In this document: positions 11,131 through 21,513 of the stretch, in pieces | Layout of the letters: the number at the start of each line of letters is the position of its first letter | Position numbering within the stretch: the first letter of the stretch is position 1 | Assembly: GCA_018806915.1 (NCBI GenBank) | Contig: JAGKQI010000094.1 | Span: forward strand, 124,001 to 188,000 | Direction: 5' to 3' | Origin: Phytophthora colocasiae | Lineage: Eukaryota > Oomycota > Peronosporomycetes > Peronosporales > Peronosporaceae | DNA length: 64,000 nucleotides | Translations under genes and position numbers: made by a program | Notes under the pieces: model-generated | Database searches by the model: none | Told to the model about the DNA's origin: nothing | What the model saw: the letters and a program-made list of their open reading frames with translations, nothing else

Positions 11131-12522
11131 CCCTGGAATGACACCTGCAATCCCGGGTACGGGACACTGCCAGTAAGTTGCCACTTTGGTATCCGATATC
11201 ATACCCGAGAGAACTTCTTGGAACAAGACGATGATGTAAAAGCTGGGGAAATCTTAGTGAAGTACACGCTGATGTTGATGTCAATCTCCGCTATTCATAT
11301 GACTTCGAAGGATAACTTTCCTGGACGATGCTGCTTGTGGAAGCACCACGAAGTGTGTGAACTTTGACAACTGGCCAGTGGAATGTCTAATATTATTTTA
11401 GACTAAAAACTATCGGATACTTTATCGCAATCAGAACCTTGTAGCGGGGTAAACAAAAGTTTTGTTACCAAACAAAGCAGCCCAGGCTATGCTGCACCGT
11501 CAAAGTCATATTTCGCTCGTACATCGCATTTGGCAAAACATGGCAAAAGAAAAATGATGACCAAGTGCGCTTGAGCCTCAAGCCTTGAGGACCCCAGTCT
11601 GGGGCGCATAAGCTTGAATTCCGGCGCAATTGTCAAGTTGGTCATCGACTAGTTTTGATTGCTGTTCACGTCACGGCGAGGTTGTCGTGATTCACGAGGG
11701 ATTTGCTTCGCAGTCAATTTCATTCCGTATCTCGGTGGGGAACGATCATCAACTTGTTGCCCTCGGAGAAGACAAAGCTCAAAATGCGCACCATGTCCGA
11801 CACTGTGCTGTACACAAGCAAATTGACTTCATCGCTTACTCGTCCGATGAAGATGATTCTCTGGAATCGATAACTTGTACTGGGACTCTGTAGTCCATCG
11901 ATAATAGTAACAACCTTCACACGCTGTAGCTTGCAGTGTCGAGCGGCAAGCTTTTTGGTCTTGGCAACTTGTCCCTTGCCAACCAGTCATCAACGAGGTT
12001 AAGGCCAAACGGTTTGGCGAAAAAAGAATCCACAGTGGATACCGGGCACTACCGCCAAATTTCGCTTTAAAGAGCACAAGCCAAGTCGCTTTCTAGGTTA
12101 GTGCTAGTTAATCCAACTTGCTTGTACCAATGCAGATGGAAGTGTGCTACGTCAGGGAGATGCGCACATTTGAAGCACGGCGGATACGGCGACTACTAAA
12201 AGCTATATGTGCTTGAATCTCGAACCTTTCTTGACTCTAGAACACTACTAAAAGGTTCTTATCTATACAAAAACTCCAGGAAGTTTGAGGGAAGTGGTTA
12301 CCGATTACATCTAAGAAGCTAAAATAACCTCTCATTAGTGATAAATGCTCATGTATCGCTGTTTAAAGGCGAGGGACGGTCTCACGTGAGGTCACTGACC
12401 CGGCCACTCCCTTTGCGTGTCGAAAGGGCTGTCATTACCCGTTTGCTGCAGCGGAACACGCTCCACCCAATACACAACGAGGGATTGGGTCGGCAGTGTA
12501 GAATTTCTGCAGCATCACCACT
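11131..12522. other. Intergenic stretch, no supported gene
   Basis: Short open frames on the minus strand between 11720 and 12077 shift frame repeatedly and match nothing I can name with confidence. The last part should hold the promoter of the GARP gene that follows. Confidence 0.45.
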
Positions 12523-13654
12523 ATGGACCAAACTCGATCTCCATCTCCTACAAACACCACTAGTGTCATGCTCCAATCCGTCTCAAAATCGTGACTAAAC
12601 GATCCCGCAAGAAAAACAAACGGCCCAATAAGCGCTTCCTATGGCAAGAAGACCTGCACCTACGCTTCGTCGCGGCTATCTTCGACTGTGAGTAAATGTT
12701 GGACGTGAGACAGTAGAGAAAGATACTTATTGTTGCTTCGTTAACTCAGTGGGGCTCAAGAATGCGTCCCCGAAGGCGTTATTGCCGGTAAGTGTCCTTC
12801 TTCTACAGATACGAAATGATGCGTAACCCGGTATTTGTCGCCTACAGCTGATGAATCAATCCGACCCGGACTCTGGTCTAACCACGGAGCACCTCAAGTC
12901 CCACCTGCAGAAGTACCGGGTGAACTACGAACGCTCACGTCGTGAGTTCCAGGAGCTCTGTGACCGCGAGGTTAAGCGCGACCGCAAACGACGTCGACGT
13001 CAGGAGGAACGTCGCTCTGATGTTGAGAACACCAGCAGTGAGAACATCACGGAGGAAGAGTGTCATCAGATGCGCCCCTTTGTTTGCAGCCGGGAGCTCA
13101 CAGCTTCAATCGCAAACTCTCACTACTTCATTCCTGTTCAGTCAGTTCCAGTTTCTTCCAGCGTACCAGAGCTCACGGACGCGCAGTGGCGTTCATTTAG
13201 CACGCTCATGTCGACACCTGACCCGTTGTCAATCCAAGTTCCGCAAACGGGAGTAGCTCCAGCCCAAGAGGAACTGCAGCAGATGCATCAAGCCATGCAG
13301 GCACAAATGAACTTTCATCGTCAAATGCTCACGCGCAAGGTGGAACTGTCTAACGCACTGTGGCCGAGTCAGAATATGGAGAACTGGAATCTACCTGGGT
13401 TCCAAGTTAACGTTCCAGTTCCTGAACCGAGCGCCTTCCAACAAGCTTGGACCAGTACTCAGCAGATTCATCAACGGCAAATGGCAACTCACCGGCTACA
13501 GCAGTCACTGAACCAAATTGAGCCTGTGCAGTATTGTCCTGACTCGCTGCCGTCGTTAGTTACCAGTGAAGCTGTGGGTGAAGACCTAAACCGCTGGGAC
13601 CCTTTCAACGTCGGACTTGGAGACGATGAGCTCTTTGATTTCCTCGAGAGTTAA
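12523..13654 (+). CDS. GARP/Myb-like transcription factor (SHLQKYR class), multi-exon
   Basis: The DNA-binding domain is split by introns. Exon ...-12687 encodes KRFLWQEDLHLRFVAAIFD, exon 12750-12787 encodes LGLKNASPKALLP (with a split Leu codon), and exon 12848-13654 begins LMNQSDPDSGLTTEHLKSHL, giving the W-x-x-x-LH-x-RF and SHLQKYR signatures of GARP (B-ARR/GLK-like) domains. Introns 12688-12749 and 12788-12847 are GT-AG, 62 and 60 bp. The frame has a TAG at 12561 with no ATG after it; an ATG at 12523 joins in phase if a 47-bp GT-AG intron (12565-12611) is removed, so the N-terminus is tentative. The rest is Gln-rich with a basic stretch (KRDRKRRRRQEERR) and an acidic tail (GDDELFDFLES), as in an activation domain. 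It is convergent with a paralogue. Confidence 0.8.
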
Positions 13655-13752
13655 GCTGGCTTTTGTCGTAGATGTAATGTCAGTTCACTGTGCGTTTACC
13701 TTGGTCAGATCCTTTAGCAGATACAACGGTCAACAGAGTGTTCATTTCCATT

Positions 13753-15503
13753 CTAGGTCCCTCTTAGGAAACCAAAGACGTCGTCGTCGTCAGGGTCTAC
13801 AGTTAGACTGAGCCGTCCCCAACTGGAAAGGTCCACACCGCCATCCATGCTTTCATCAGTTGCAGGAGGAGGTTCTGGCTGTGATCCACTCACTGTAAAT
13901 GGTGCAACTGGGGCTGCATCGTGCGTCTGAAAGAGATTCTGCTGCTGCTCGTGCAACCGACCGTACACTTGACTCTCCTGATGCCGATGTTGCTCTGCGT
14001 TCGCCCAAGCCTGTAGAAAACTGGACTCCCCTGTCTCTTGATTCGTGTTGATGTCCATATTCTCCATTCTATTGGCCCACGAAACTCCCGAGACGACCTC
14101 AACGCTGCGTGTGAGCAGCAATTCGCGGTGGAAATCCATCCGCTGTTGCATTGTCGAATGCATGTGCTCTGCTCCTTCCTCTTGCAGTAGTGCGTCACAC
14201 ACATTCCACTGGGTCGAACTCGATACTGCCGCAGAAGCTAATTGATCGAGAGAAGACGGTGGAGCTGGCTCTGGCTTCGAGTCTTCGAATGCAGCTTCTC
14301 GATGTCGTCGATGGCGCTTCAATCCACGTTTGTCATTATGTCTTTGCATCTCGAGACGTGAACGTTCGTGGCTGATGCGGTACTTTTGTAGATGTGATTT
14401 GATATGCTCCGTCGTCAGTCCTTCAGTCGGGCTCTTGGTCTCCATCAACTGGCACATTTGCAAGACATCAGCTACGAATTACACAAGAGTATTTAACCCC
14501 CCCGCTCTCAAGCCTATTTTGACCCCCCGGCAAGTCTTTAACATGTTGTATAATACTACATGTTAAGGACAGTCTAATCTTGATTTTTGTATTACCTGTG
14601 ATAAGTACGAGTGTAAAGTCTGTACTGCGGGAAGGCAACCTGATTGCTTGCACATCGTGCGCAGCGCTATGTACCAGCGAAGTTGTCATATACACCTTCT
14701 CCAGTCTCGCAGGTGGGCGTATGTTGTATATACTGCGACTGGTTTGGGCCTTTTTATTTGAAGTTGACACAGAGCAAACATTTTTGCCTAGCTATGCCAT
14801 GCTTCAGTTCCAGAGGGATTGAACATCATGTTGCAAGCAATCTTTTCTTTGCGATTGTAATCATCAGTGTTCCTACTTGTCTTGTTCGCTACCATCGTCC
14901 TAACGCTTCTTACGACTCCTCCTCGCCCACCTCCTCCTCTTCCGCTTCCTCCTGCTCGTCTTTTTTCGCTTCTTCTTCTCCCTCCTGCTCGTCCTCTTTC
15001 TCTTCTTCATCTCCCTCCTGCGGCTCCTCCTTCTCTTCTTCCTGCCCACTGTTCTCAGCATCTTGGTGGCCACGCGGCCACCAAGATCCGGAGTCTTGTC
15101 ACAAATCAGTGAATCTATCTGTGTCTTGGCCTTAGCACTTTTTTGGCTTTTCTTGTTACAATATTCACCTACCCGCGTGCATTTCACGGTTTTTAACATG
15201 TTGTATTATACAACATGTTAAGAATAAGCCAATTCTGGTGTGGACCACTAATGTAGTCATATACAACGGTTGAGAGCGGGGGGGGTTAAGCTACGTACGG
15301 CTAATAGGGACTTGGGAGACGCGTTCTTCACCCCAACTGAAAACACATGAAAACACACAAGTCACCAGCTATTCACATCGGTATCTACTGGTAATCGACG
15401 CACGTTCAAATACTGCAGCCACGAATCGGAGATGCAGTTCGTCCGTCCAAACCAATCGCTTCGTCTTGCGTTTGCCCGGCGTAGTATGAGGACTAGGGGT
15501 CAT
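13753..15503 (-). CDS. GARP/Myb-like transcription factor, paralogue, three exons
   Basis: Exons on the minus strand are 15503-15404, 15336-15299 and 14448-13753, giving 277 residues. Phases fit exactly: exon 1 ends in phase 1 after KRLVWTDELHLRFVAAVFE, exon 2 gives LGVKNASPKSLLA, and exon 3 starts LMETKSPTEGLTTEHIKSHL. Introns sit at the same codons as in the neighbour at 12523-13654, so the two are duplicates placed tail to tail. Intron 1 is 67 bp; intron 2 is 850 bp because a TTAA-type transposon (14497-15285) lies in it, between donor GTACGT and acceptor GTGCCAG. The C-terminus ends in an acidic segment (DPDDDDVFGFLRG) like its partner (DDELFDFLES), a likely shared activation motif. Start ATG at 15503. 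Confidence 0.85.
14497..15285. mobile_element. piggyBac-like non-autonomous element (MITE) inside an intron
   Basis: The ends are inverted repeats starting with seven or eight C and reading ...GCTCTCAA (left from 14497, right ending 15285), flanked on both sides by TTAA (14493-14496, 15286-15289), the piggyBac target duplication. Two almost identical 29-bp palindromes starting TTAACATGTTGTAT lie at 14538-14566 and 15193-15221, near-symmetric to the ends. The interior has a CTC/TTC-rich tract (about 14920-15060) but no transposase. At 789 bp it must be mobilised in trans. Confidence 0.78.
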
Positions 15504-15771
15504 GATTCAACTTGGTCTGGAGGAAATTAAACACTGGGCTAAAACTCAAGGGATCACTAGTAAGGCTGCAAAACTGCAGTTAAGTGGGACGGTAGCCAAA
15601 CCTACCTGACTCGTGAGGTTGAGCGTATCCATCACCATCTGAAGTGATCAAGATGCGGCTAAATAGCGGCTGGCAACATAGGTGAATCTTCAGACGCTTC
15701 AACAGCAGTTTGTCTTGGCCAGCGAAAAGTAAACACTCAGGTCCAAGGGGTATCCACTGCCTAAACATTAT

Positions 15772-17298
15772 TTATATGCAATCTTTAGTTAGTTCGGAGT
15801 GGTTGCTCTCTCCTGAGCTTGAGAACTCTAAGCCAAGTACAGGAGGGGGGTCCGATTGGGTTCTTCGCTTCACATGTGAGCCGGTACTAGAACGTCGAGC
15901 GCTATTGGTGGTACCGATGACCCCCCATTGGTCATGTCTCCGGTTGTTCGGGTCTAGTTCCAGCTCTGGTTCCAGTTCATTTCCGTGGCCTGTGAAGCGT
16001 AGACTTAGTCCAGCATAGCGAATATCTCGCGTTCCGCTCCCGACCTGATGTGTACTGCCTGGATGTCCCTCTTGATCGTCGATACACTCGCGACAACGAG
16101 CACATACCAATAATGGAGCAACGTAGCGACTGTAAATTGCGACTCGTTCTTGAGAGCAGCAAGGCGGATCGGCGCACACGCGGTACGCACATAAATCACA
16201 ACGTCGCCACGTTTTTCGAAGGCTAGGGAGGAACGACCGGGTGCAGGCGATACAGTGCCAATTGTGGTGTGCACCTTCCGAACTGCCGTCTTCAGACGCG
16301 CCGAACGCTTTGAATGGCTTCGTCAAAGCTTGCCATACTCGTCCAGGTGCTGATTGTGGCTGAGCTTGATGTCGTCGCTGAAGTACTTTCTCCAATCTAC
16401 AGGCGCCTTTGGCAATGAACAGTAAGCGATCTTGAGCTATTCGAGAGTCACAACCACCTGGAAATTCCCCTGGAAACGAAGCTTGAAAGGTAATTCGGAG
16501 CGAATTTGGGTCGTTTGGGATGAACTGAGCAGAGAACCAGCCAGAAATTGGATGTAACTCGATCACACGCTCGGGTGGTGCTTTCCCTGCCATTACATCG
16601 GTTGAGTCCAGAGAGCACATGGCTATCTTGAAGCCGTTTGGAGTGGGTGTCAACAGCTCGATGTAGCAGCATTGCTCATTCTTAGGCACTGAATTTCGGT
16701 GGTGAACGGAACTGTGGGAGTCTGAAGTCGTTCTGGAGCCTGAACGCGGCGCTGGGGTCGATGATCTCTGCTTGAATGGGTTGGATAATCTTGTGTGGGC
16801 GAAGCTGACTGTACGGACCATGAGCTGTTGACCAGAAGCATTAACGCTACTTCGAAGGGGAGACAGCGACCCTCGTTCTAAGCTTGGGATAGCGTGAACC
16901 AGCGAACTGTAGATGAATCGTGACCCGTACAAAGCTCGCAACATCGCGTTGCTTTCACTCTCCGTCGGAGTTCGCAGTAGTGACAGCAGTTCCGAAGCTT
17001 GTGCTCGAATTTCACCTCCAATAACCACCTGACACTGCTGCGAGGTGACTCCTGGAAGTGATCTAAAGTACATGCTCATGTTTCCTGGAACCCCTGAACG
17101 CACATGTTTCCAGCCACGTCGACCCGACAGTCCGTGGAAATCTACAGCTTCATTGGGAATGACGATCCTCTGGACGCGCTGGAGCAGTTCCTGGTCATTT
17201 AGCCGGACCTTTCTAAGACCTGATGATAAATTCGAAGACGACATGGACGCTCCCAGCACTGCCGTGACTGTTGCTGGACTGTCTGAGGTCTGATGCAT
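15772..17298 (-). CDS. FYVE-like zinc-finger protein, START/FYVE-like family
   Basis: About 508 residues from the ATG at 17298; the open frame continues upstream to 17403 only by a non-ATG codon. Middle segments (MLRALYGSRFIYSSLVH, NGFKIAMCSLDSTDVMAGK, LHPISGWFSAQFIPN) match in order the protein encoded at 2956-4227. A FYVE-like Cys array follows: CIACTRSF, then RRCDLCAYRVCADPPCC, then LVCARCREC. As in that paralogue the RRHHCR patch is missing. The last ~80 residues are low-complexity (ELEPELELDPNN, then Ser-rich). Probably a peripheral membrane or lipid-binding protein; this is inference from the family. Its 5' flank is 3.7 kb from the GARP pair's last exon, with no shared regulation visible. 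Confidence 0.72.
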   Translation of the reverse strand: MHQTSDSPATVTAVLGASMSSSNLSSGLRKVRLNDQELLQRVQRIVIPNEAVDFHGLSGRRGWKHVRSGVPGNMSMYFRSLPGVTSQQCQVVIGGEIRAQASELLSLLRTPTESESNAMLRALYGSRFIYSSLVHAIPSLERGSLSPLRSSVNASGQQLMVRTVSFAHTRLSNPFKQRSSTPAPRSGSRTTSDSHSSVHHRNSVPKNEQCCYIELLTPTPNGFKIAMCSLDSTDVMAGKAPPERVIELHPISGWFSAQFIPNDPNSLRITFQASFPGEFPGGCDSRIAQDRLLFIAKGACRLEKVLQRRHQAQPQSAPGRVWQALTKPFKAFGASEDGSSEGAHHNWHCIACTRSFLPSLRKTWRRCDLCAYRVCADPPCCSQERVAIYSRYVAPLLVCARCRECIDDQEGHPGSTHQVGSGTRDIRYAGLSLRFTGHGNELEPELELDPNNRRHDQWGVIGTTNSARRSSTGSHVKRRTQSDPPPVLGLEFSSSGESNHSELTKDCI

Positions 17299-17964
17299 GC
17301 CTGACGCGGCAAAATGGATAATGGAGACCGGATTGCTAGGCCAATAAGTGCTTTGGCCGCACTCGACTGCAAGAGAGCTAAGGGAGGTGGGATGGGGTCC
17401 CACCTCGATGGTGGAAGAGACTCAAACAATGGACAGCGCAATAACTTAGTAGGCTTTCAGAATCGAAGACGAACCCAGCGCAAGTCAGCGTTGCTTCCCA
17501 GGTTAACTAACTAACCCAGTGGATGGTCGGATGGCCTTCCCGAAATGGCCCCCGAAGGTCGCGCGGGCCAGCACCATCCAGATCTGGTGTCGAAGTTTCT
17601 CGGTGGAGACGGATGGTTAAAGCGCATGTACACATGTCTGGTCGCATATTGCACGCTGCTGTGGCGGTGGTAGGCAGCTTTTCCATGTGGTCGTAAGTGT
17701 CCTGACAACTTGTTGTGGTCGTGCCCTGAGTCAACGAATTAATCATTGGTAGGAAGGATGCGGCTATCCAGTCCTTCAGAGAGAAGCTTTACACTGTGAA
17801 GGATGGATAACTTGCTGCGTGCCTATCATGGTTGAGGTGGCTTGGGATAGCCTCAAGACTTGTTGAGGCAAGTTGAAGTGGATGATTTCCATCTGAAGTA
17901 ACATACTTTAATAAGTCAACTTAATTACGGATTACTTTACGGAAGCGACTCGAGTAGCTATTAA
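17299..17964. other. Intergenic stretch
   Basis: No gene recognised. It ends with TAA (17962-17964), the left target duplication of the Harbinger-like element. Confidence 0.5.
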
Positions 17965-18190
17965 GAGCATCTCCACCGGCAAGTTCTACTCAAAGTTCTA
18001 ACGGGGTCTTCTATGTTCTGAAGTTTACAATAAAACTCCACATGCTTTGGATTCTGCAGTGGCAAGTTTTATATGTTCATATCGCCCAATCAGGACTGCC
18101 ATTCCAGAATCTTCCCGAGAGACGAATGGACGGGCTACCATGGGCGAACAGCACCTCTTATCAAGAAGGTCACGACTCGGACGACGAGTT

Positions 18191-18620
18191 CTACCGCATC
18201 TTCGTCCTGCCGAGTGCAACAGCAAACGCCAAGATCAAGCGCGGCGGGTCTAGCCGTGGTAAACGCTCCATCCAGGCAGCTAGAAACTCGAAAGGCTGCT
18301 TGTGTCTGTCCTTGTAGATCTCTACAGAAGCTGTCACATACATGTCTTCGTTCCAACCAGAGCGTTCTCGACTCCTAACCTTCGAGTAAATTCCTTCAAA
18401 CTTAGTCACTTCGGGCTGGAGTTTTTTCCACCTGCCGGCAATAGCAGCTTCAGACCGAGTGTCCGCGGCAGGACTCTTGTGCGCCAGCCAGTGCTGGTAA
18501 ATGCGCTGGTAGAACGTGGTTTTCTTCCGACCGGCGGCTCGAATAAGGTATGCAGCCATGACTTACACAGCTGCACAGTCTCGTCAACGCTCCATTACGG
18601 TCCCTTCCCCATATTTCGAC
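18191..18620 (-). pseudogene. Myb/SANT-like (NAM-associated) protein fragment of the Harbinger-like element
   Basis: The frame 18191-18559 reads FYQRIYQHWLAH, then GRWKKLQPEVTKFEGIYSKV and PFEFLAAWMERL, the trihelix/Myb-like region found in proteins that partner Harbinger transposases. The expected preceding helix (LCKSWLHT) lies upstream in another frame, so a frameshift near 18545 has broken the gene. In the family this protein brings the nuclease to its terminal repeats. Confidence 0.62.
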
Positions 18621-18685
18621 TGCCACCTTCGCGCAAACTTAAGTGTGTGCGCCACACTATCCGTTAAGTTTCAGGTCTTAAGATA

Positions 18686-19488
18686 CCGACTTCCTCTGTT
18701 TATAACGGTCACCCGTGTACATGGTACACCGTACCACCATGATCATGCATGTACAGATGGCTACAGAATTAAAGATTTAAAAAAACATAAAATAAAAAAA
18801 TACTGTTATGTATCAATATCGACCCAACTTCTCCTACATCTCTGTCTAGCACACATTGGCGAGATATTCCGGTGTTTTTTTGCCCTTGTCTTGTTCTGGC
18901 ACGCATTGAAAGCTTATGCCGAGATTTAAAAGCCGGGGACCAACTCCATGACGCGTCAAACTCAGTAACGCCCTAGCTTGTAGCTACGTCTTTGGCCTCT
19001 AACGCTAACATCAGATTTGAAATAGGTACGCCCTCCTTTCGGAGGTCGTTTACCCATTTAACAAGTTCCAGCTTCTAGTGATAGTACAGTACCTACTCCT
19101 TTTGGACGAGCTTTCTTCATTTTCTTCCCGTGCGGCATTTGTCACTGCTCTTTGATTTTATCTTTTTCTCTAATCCACGACTCCACCGGGAGTCGTAGAC
19201 GGCAGGACTCAGATCAGGATAGAACAGCCGTATAGCCTTGCGGATGTCTGGAGGCTCCCCCACCGCATTTATCACGGCAAGTTTTTCTCCTGCCGTGAAT
19301 GACGCTCGTCGTTTGCCGCGCAATGTCAACTTGAAATGACTGGTACAGCGTTCAGTGTCAAAAACGCGGTACCGTTGTGATTCGGTTTTGTACGACCGTT
19401 ATAAGCAGAGGAAATTCACTATTCTCTTTCTTGATTGTGATTGGCTGACCGTTATATGCAGGTGACCGGTATAAACAGAGGAAGTCGG
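18686..19488. mobile_element. pogo-like MITE nested in the Harbinger-like element
   Basis: Inverted ends starting CCGACTTCCTCTGTTTATA (18686 onward and the complement ending at 19488) continue for about 28 bp with one mismatch and are flanked by TA (18684-18685, 19489-19490). A third copy of part of the end (GACCGTTATAAGCAGAGGAA) lies near 19391-19410. It holds only a remnant of a DNA-binding ORF (19117-19329), so it is non-autonomous. Confidence 0.72.
19117..19329 (-). pseudogene. Helix-turn-helix fragment, pogo/Tigger-type N-terminus
   Basis: 70 codons with RRASFTAGEKLAVINAVGE followed by SPAVYDSRWSRGLEKKIKSK, resembling the N-terminal helix-turn-helix of pogo-type transposases. The catalytic part is absent. 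It lies inside the MITE at 18686-19488 and is presumably what is left of the parent element's transposase. Confidence 0.5.
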
Positions 19489-19576
19489 TAAGACCTTTGG
19501 ACCACCCTATAGGACCTGTTGAAGTTAAAACCCTCGTTAGAGCTTACCACTGCATTGCTTAAAACTTGCTCTCAAG

Positions 19577-20018
19577 GGGGGGGGGGGAAGGGAGGACTCG
19601 AACCCCTTATATTAGGTACTTATTTCGAAGCCTGTTCGAAACAGGCGCATTGACGTCTAAGCAAGGTTACTCCTAACTAATTCCCTACGGCTACTCGGTT
19701 ACCCTTAGTCTATGACCGGTACGCTTGAATTTCTTGGGAATTTTGCCCAATGGGCCACCGTTGATGAGCCCCCAGCCGGTGCCTGGCCGGGTAGAGTACT
19801 GCGACCGCGCCAACTCCTTGAGTCTTGTCTCCGTGTTGTTGTGCCTTGATTGGTCCCGATGTCTTAGAGAAGAGCTTGTGAGTGATGGGAAATGAACAGA
19901 GAAGGGCAGCGGTGAGAGAGGAGAGCAGAAGTCGAAAAGGGCGACGGAGGCGGGGCTCGAACCCTCGGTCAGTTCGTGGATCAGCGGATGCTAATCCACT
20001 GGGCCACCGGCGAGCCCT
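19577..20018 (-). mobile_element. tRNA-derived SINE with 13-bp target duplication
   Basis: A perfect direct repeat ACTTGCTCTCAAG flanks it (19564-19576 and 20019-20031). On the minus strand the 5' end has a perfect pol III A box, TGGCCCAGTGG (19996-20006), and a B box, GGTTCGAGCCC (19953-19963), at tRNA-like spacing. A second B-box-like GGTTCGAGTCC lies near the 3' end (19594-19604), suggesting a composite or dimeric element. The 3' tail is a run of C (plus-strand G, up to 19587) instead of A. The 442-bp insertion lies inside the Harbinger-like element. Confidence 0.78.
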
Positions 20019-20175
20019 ACTTGCTCTCAAGTCTTAACAGCTACTTTTAGGATAAAACTTCGCTTACGACTTGCCGGTGGAGATGCTCTAAGTATGAATC
20101 TGCGTACAGCGCGGCGACGCTGCTCAAATCCGCTTGTTGTCTCGCAAAGACCGCCAGTTTCTAAATCACGTTATC

Positions 20176-20639
20176 CATGACGATGAAACACCGACCTAAG
20201 TTTGACAAGAGGCTCCGGGCCCCGGAGCCTCTTCCGGAGTCCATATCTCCCAGATGACAATCAAGAAGTCGATGATGAACATCCATCTCAACTGGTGGCG
20301 TCCGTACTGGAGTCAACTGGAGATGACGATCATGAACTCGAACACGCCAAGGCTACAATTCAAGAGCTTAGGAGAGCGAGTAAACTGCTCGAGCACAATA
20401 ACAACCTTTCTTCTGGATCGTATTCAATCGCTCCAATCCGTCATTAGATGGGGAGGAGGCATCCTGTTTTTTGTTGTGCTGTATGCATTCGGAAAATTTC
20501 TCGTGAACCTTGTTTTGGTGGTTTTGGCGGTACGTTGAACTTCTTGGTTCGATTGGTAGGGTGACGATACCTAACGCATTTTTACCAGTTGCTTGTGTGC
20601 CTAGGTATACTAGGCATATTTGTTGCACGACTCGAGTGA
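20176..20639 (+). pseudogene. Disrupted small coiled-coil / membrane protein gene
   Basis: Starting from an ATG at 20176 the coding signal passes through three frames: a basic N-terminus, an acidic helical stretch (DDDHELEHAKATIQELRRAS), then a hydrophobic segment (ILFFVVLYAFGKFLVNLVLV). A GT-AG intron (20530-20588, 59 bp) joins in phase to a final exon, LLVCLGILGIFVARLE-stop, extending the membrane anchor. Two frame changes near 20235 and 20420 are not explained by introns I can find. It may be a tail-anchored protein gene that has decayed, or one with sequence errors. The function is unknown. Confidence 0.38.
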
Positions 20640-21513
20640 ACATTTGGACGAAGAAAAGCTACAACACGTAGGTGAAGGATGCATGCCCTAATTCTCAGGA
20701 TACGTATCATGCCATTGCAATAACATCCTATACCGGCTGACCAGTCGTGACTTGGAAAACGAAGTGGTGATTTTGGTTGCACCGTGCCTCATTTTGCGCT
20801 TCAAGGCACTTTTCAACGAGAACTAGTGAGCAAATGAGTCTTCTCCGGGACTCATGAACGCCTTTTAACATACTTTGCGTACATGTTTTATTGCTTCGAT
20901 ATGTGTTGTAGCTTTGTTTTCCTCTGAAAGTGAATGGTGTTGGTTTTGACTAACGGTCGTTCGAGTTGTGTTACCGACAGATTACCAATAATCATTGCTC
21001 ACAGCTCGTAGCAACCTCTATGTGTTCCGCATTCGCAGGGATTTAGCTCGGTGCGATGAACGAACTTTCATCGATACATCTATACCGACTGGCAAGTGCA
21101 ACGACAGCGATAGTCACCAAAATGATACGTGCTTGAAGTAAATATATACATACATATGCTATCCGAACCCAACCGGACCACTTCAACTTGAGTGTAACCA
21201 ACCTGCGTGCACTCTCCATGGCGTAAATAGTCTAGCACGCACCTTGGTTATCGCTCGATATTATTCACGCTCCTGCGATCGGGTCAAGGCTAGCCACGCC
21301 CAGAAGTTTCAAATGGCGAGTTCCAGTGCTTTGTGGTCGGAACAGTTGAAGTTCACTACAGTACACACGCTTAAGCCATTTCAGGGCCATCCAGCCTACC
21401 ATTACAGCACTGTTGAACGTTCAGTCGGACTGGGACCTTCTCCATGACGCCCCACTTTCCGATTTCCCCCTTTGAGCGCGAAGAATTACTGAGGACTAAC
21501 ACGATACCAGCGA
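20640..21513. other. Intergenic stretch
   Basis: AT-richer DNA with no ORF of note; short frames from 21244 onward run into the next gene. It presumably holds that gene's promoter. No repeat boundaries found. Confidence 0.5.

Larger units (their letters stand above)
17965..20088 (-). mobile_element. PIF/Harbinger-like element with nested insertions
   Basis: Terminal inverted repeats GAGCATCTCCACCGGCAAG (from 17965) and its complement (ending 20088) are flanked by TAA on both sides (17962-17964, 20089-20091). A 3-bp TWA target and a GAGCATCTCC-type end are typical of PIF/Harbinger. It carries a decayed Myb/SANT-like ORF of the sort that accompanies Harbinger transposases, but no DDE nuclease is seen. 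Roughly 1.25 kb of its 2.12 kb consists of two later insertions (18686-19488 and 19577-20018). Confidence 0.8.

Noticed and set aside
11630..12077. Possible Crinkler effector fragment on the minus strand (FGGSARYPL)
   Set aside because: Only one short motif-like match; the frame shifts immediately and nothing else of the family is visible.
14644..15135. 163-codon ORF inside the TTAA element, Ser/Cys-rich
   Set aside because: It results from a CTC/TCC low-complexity tract; the opposite strand gives an equally odd Lys/Arg run. No transposase motifs.
17507..17746. Small minus-strand ORFs beside the Harbinger-like element
   Set aside because: Under 80 codons, no motif, no splice sites, no homologue recognised.
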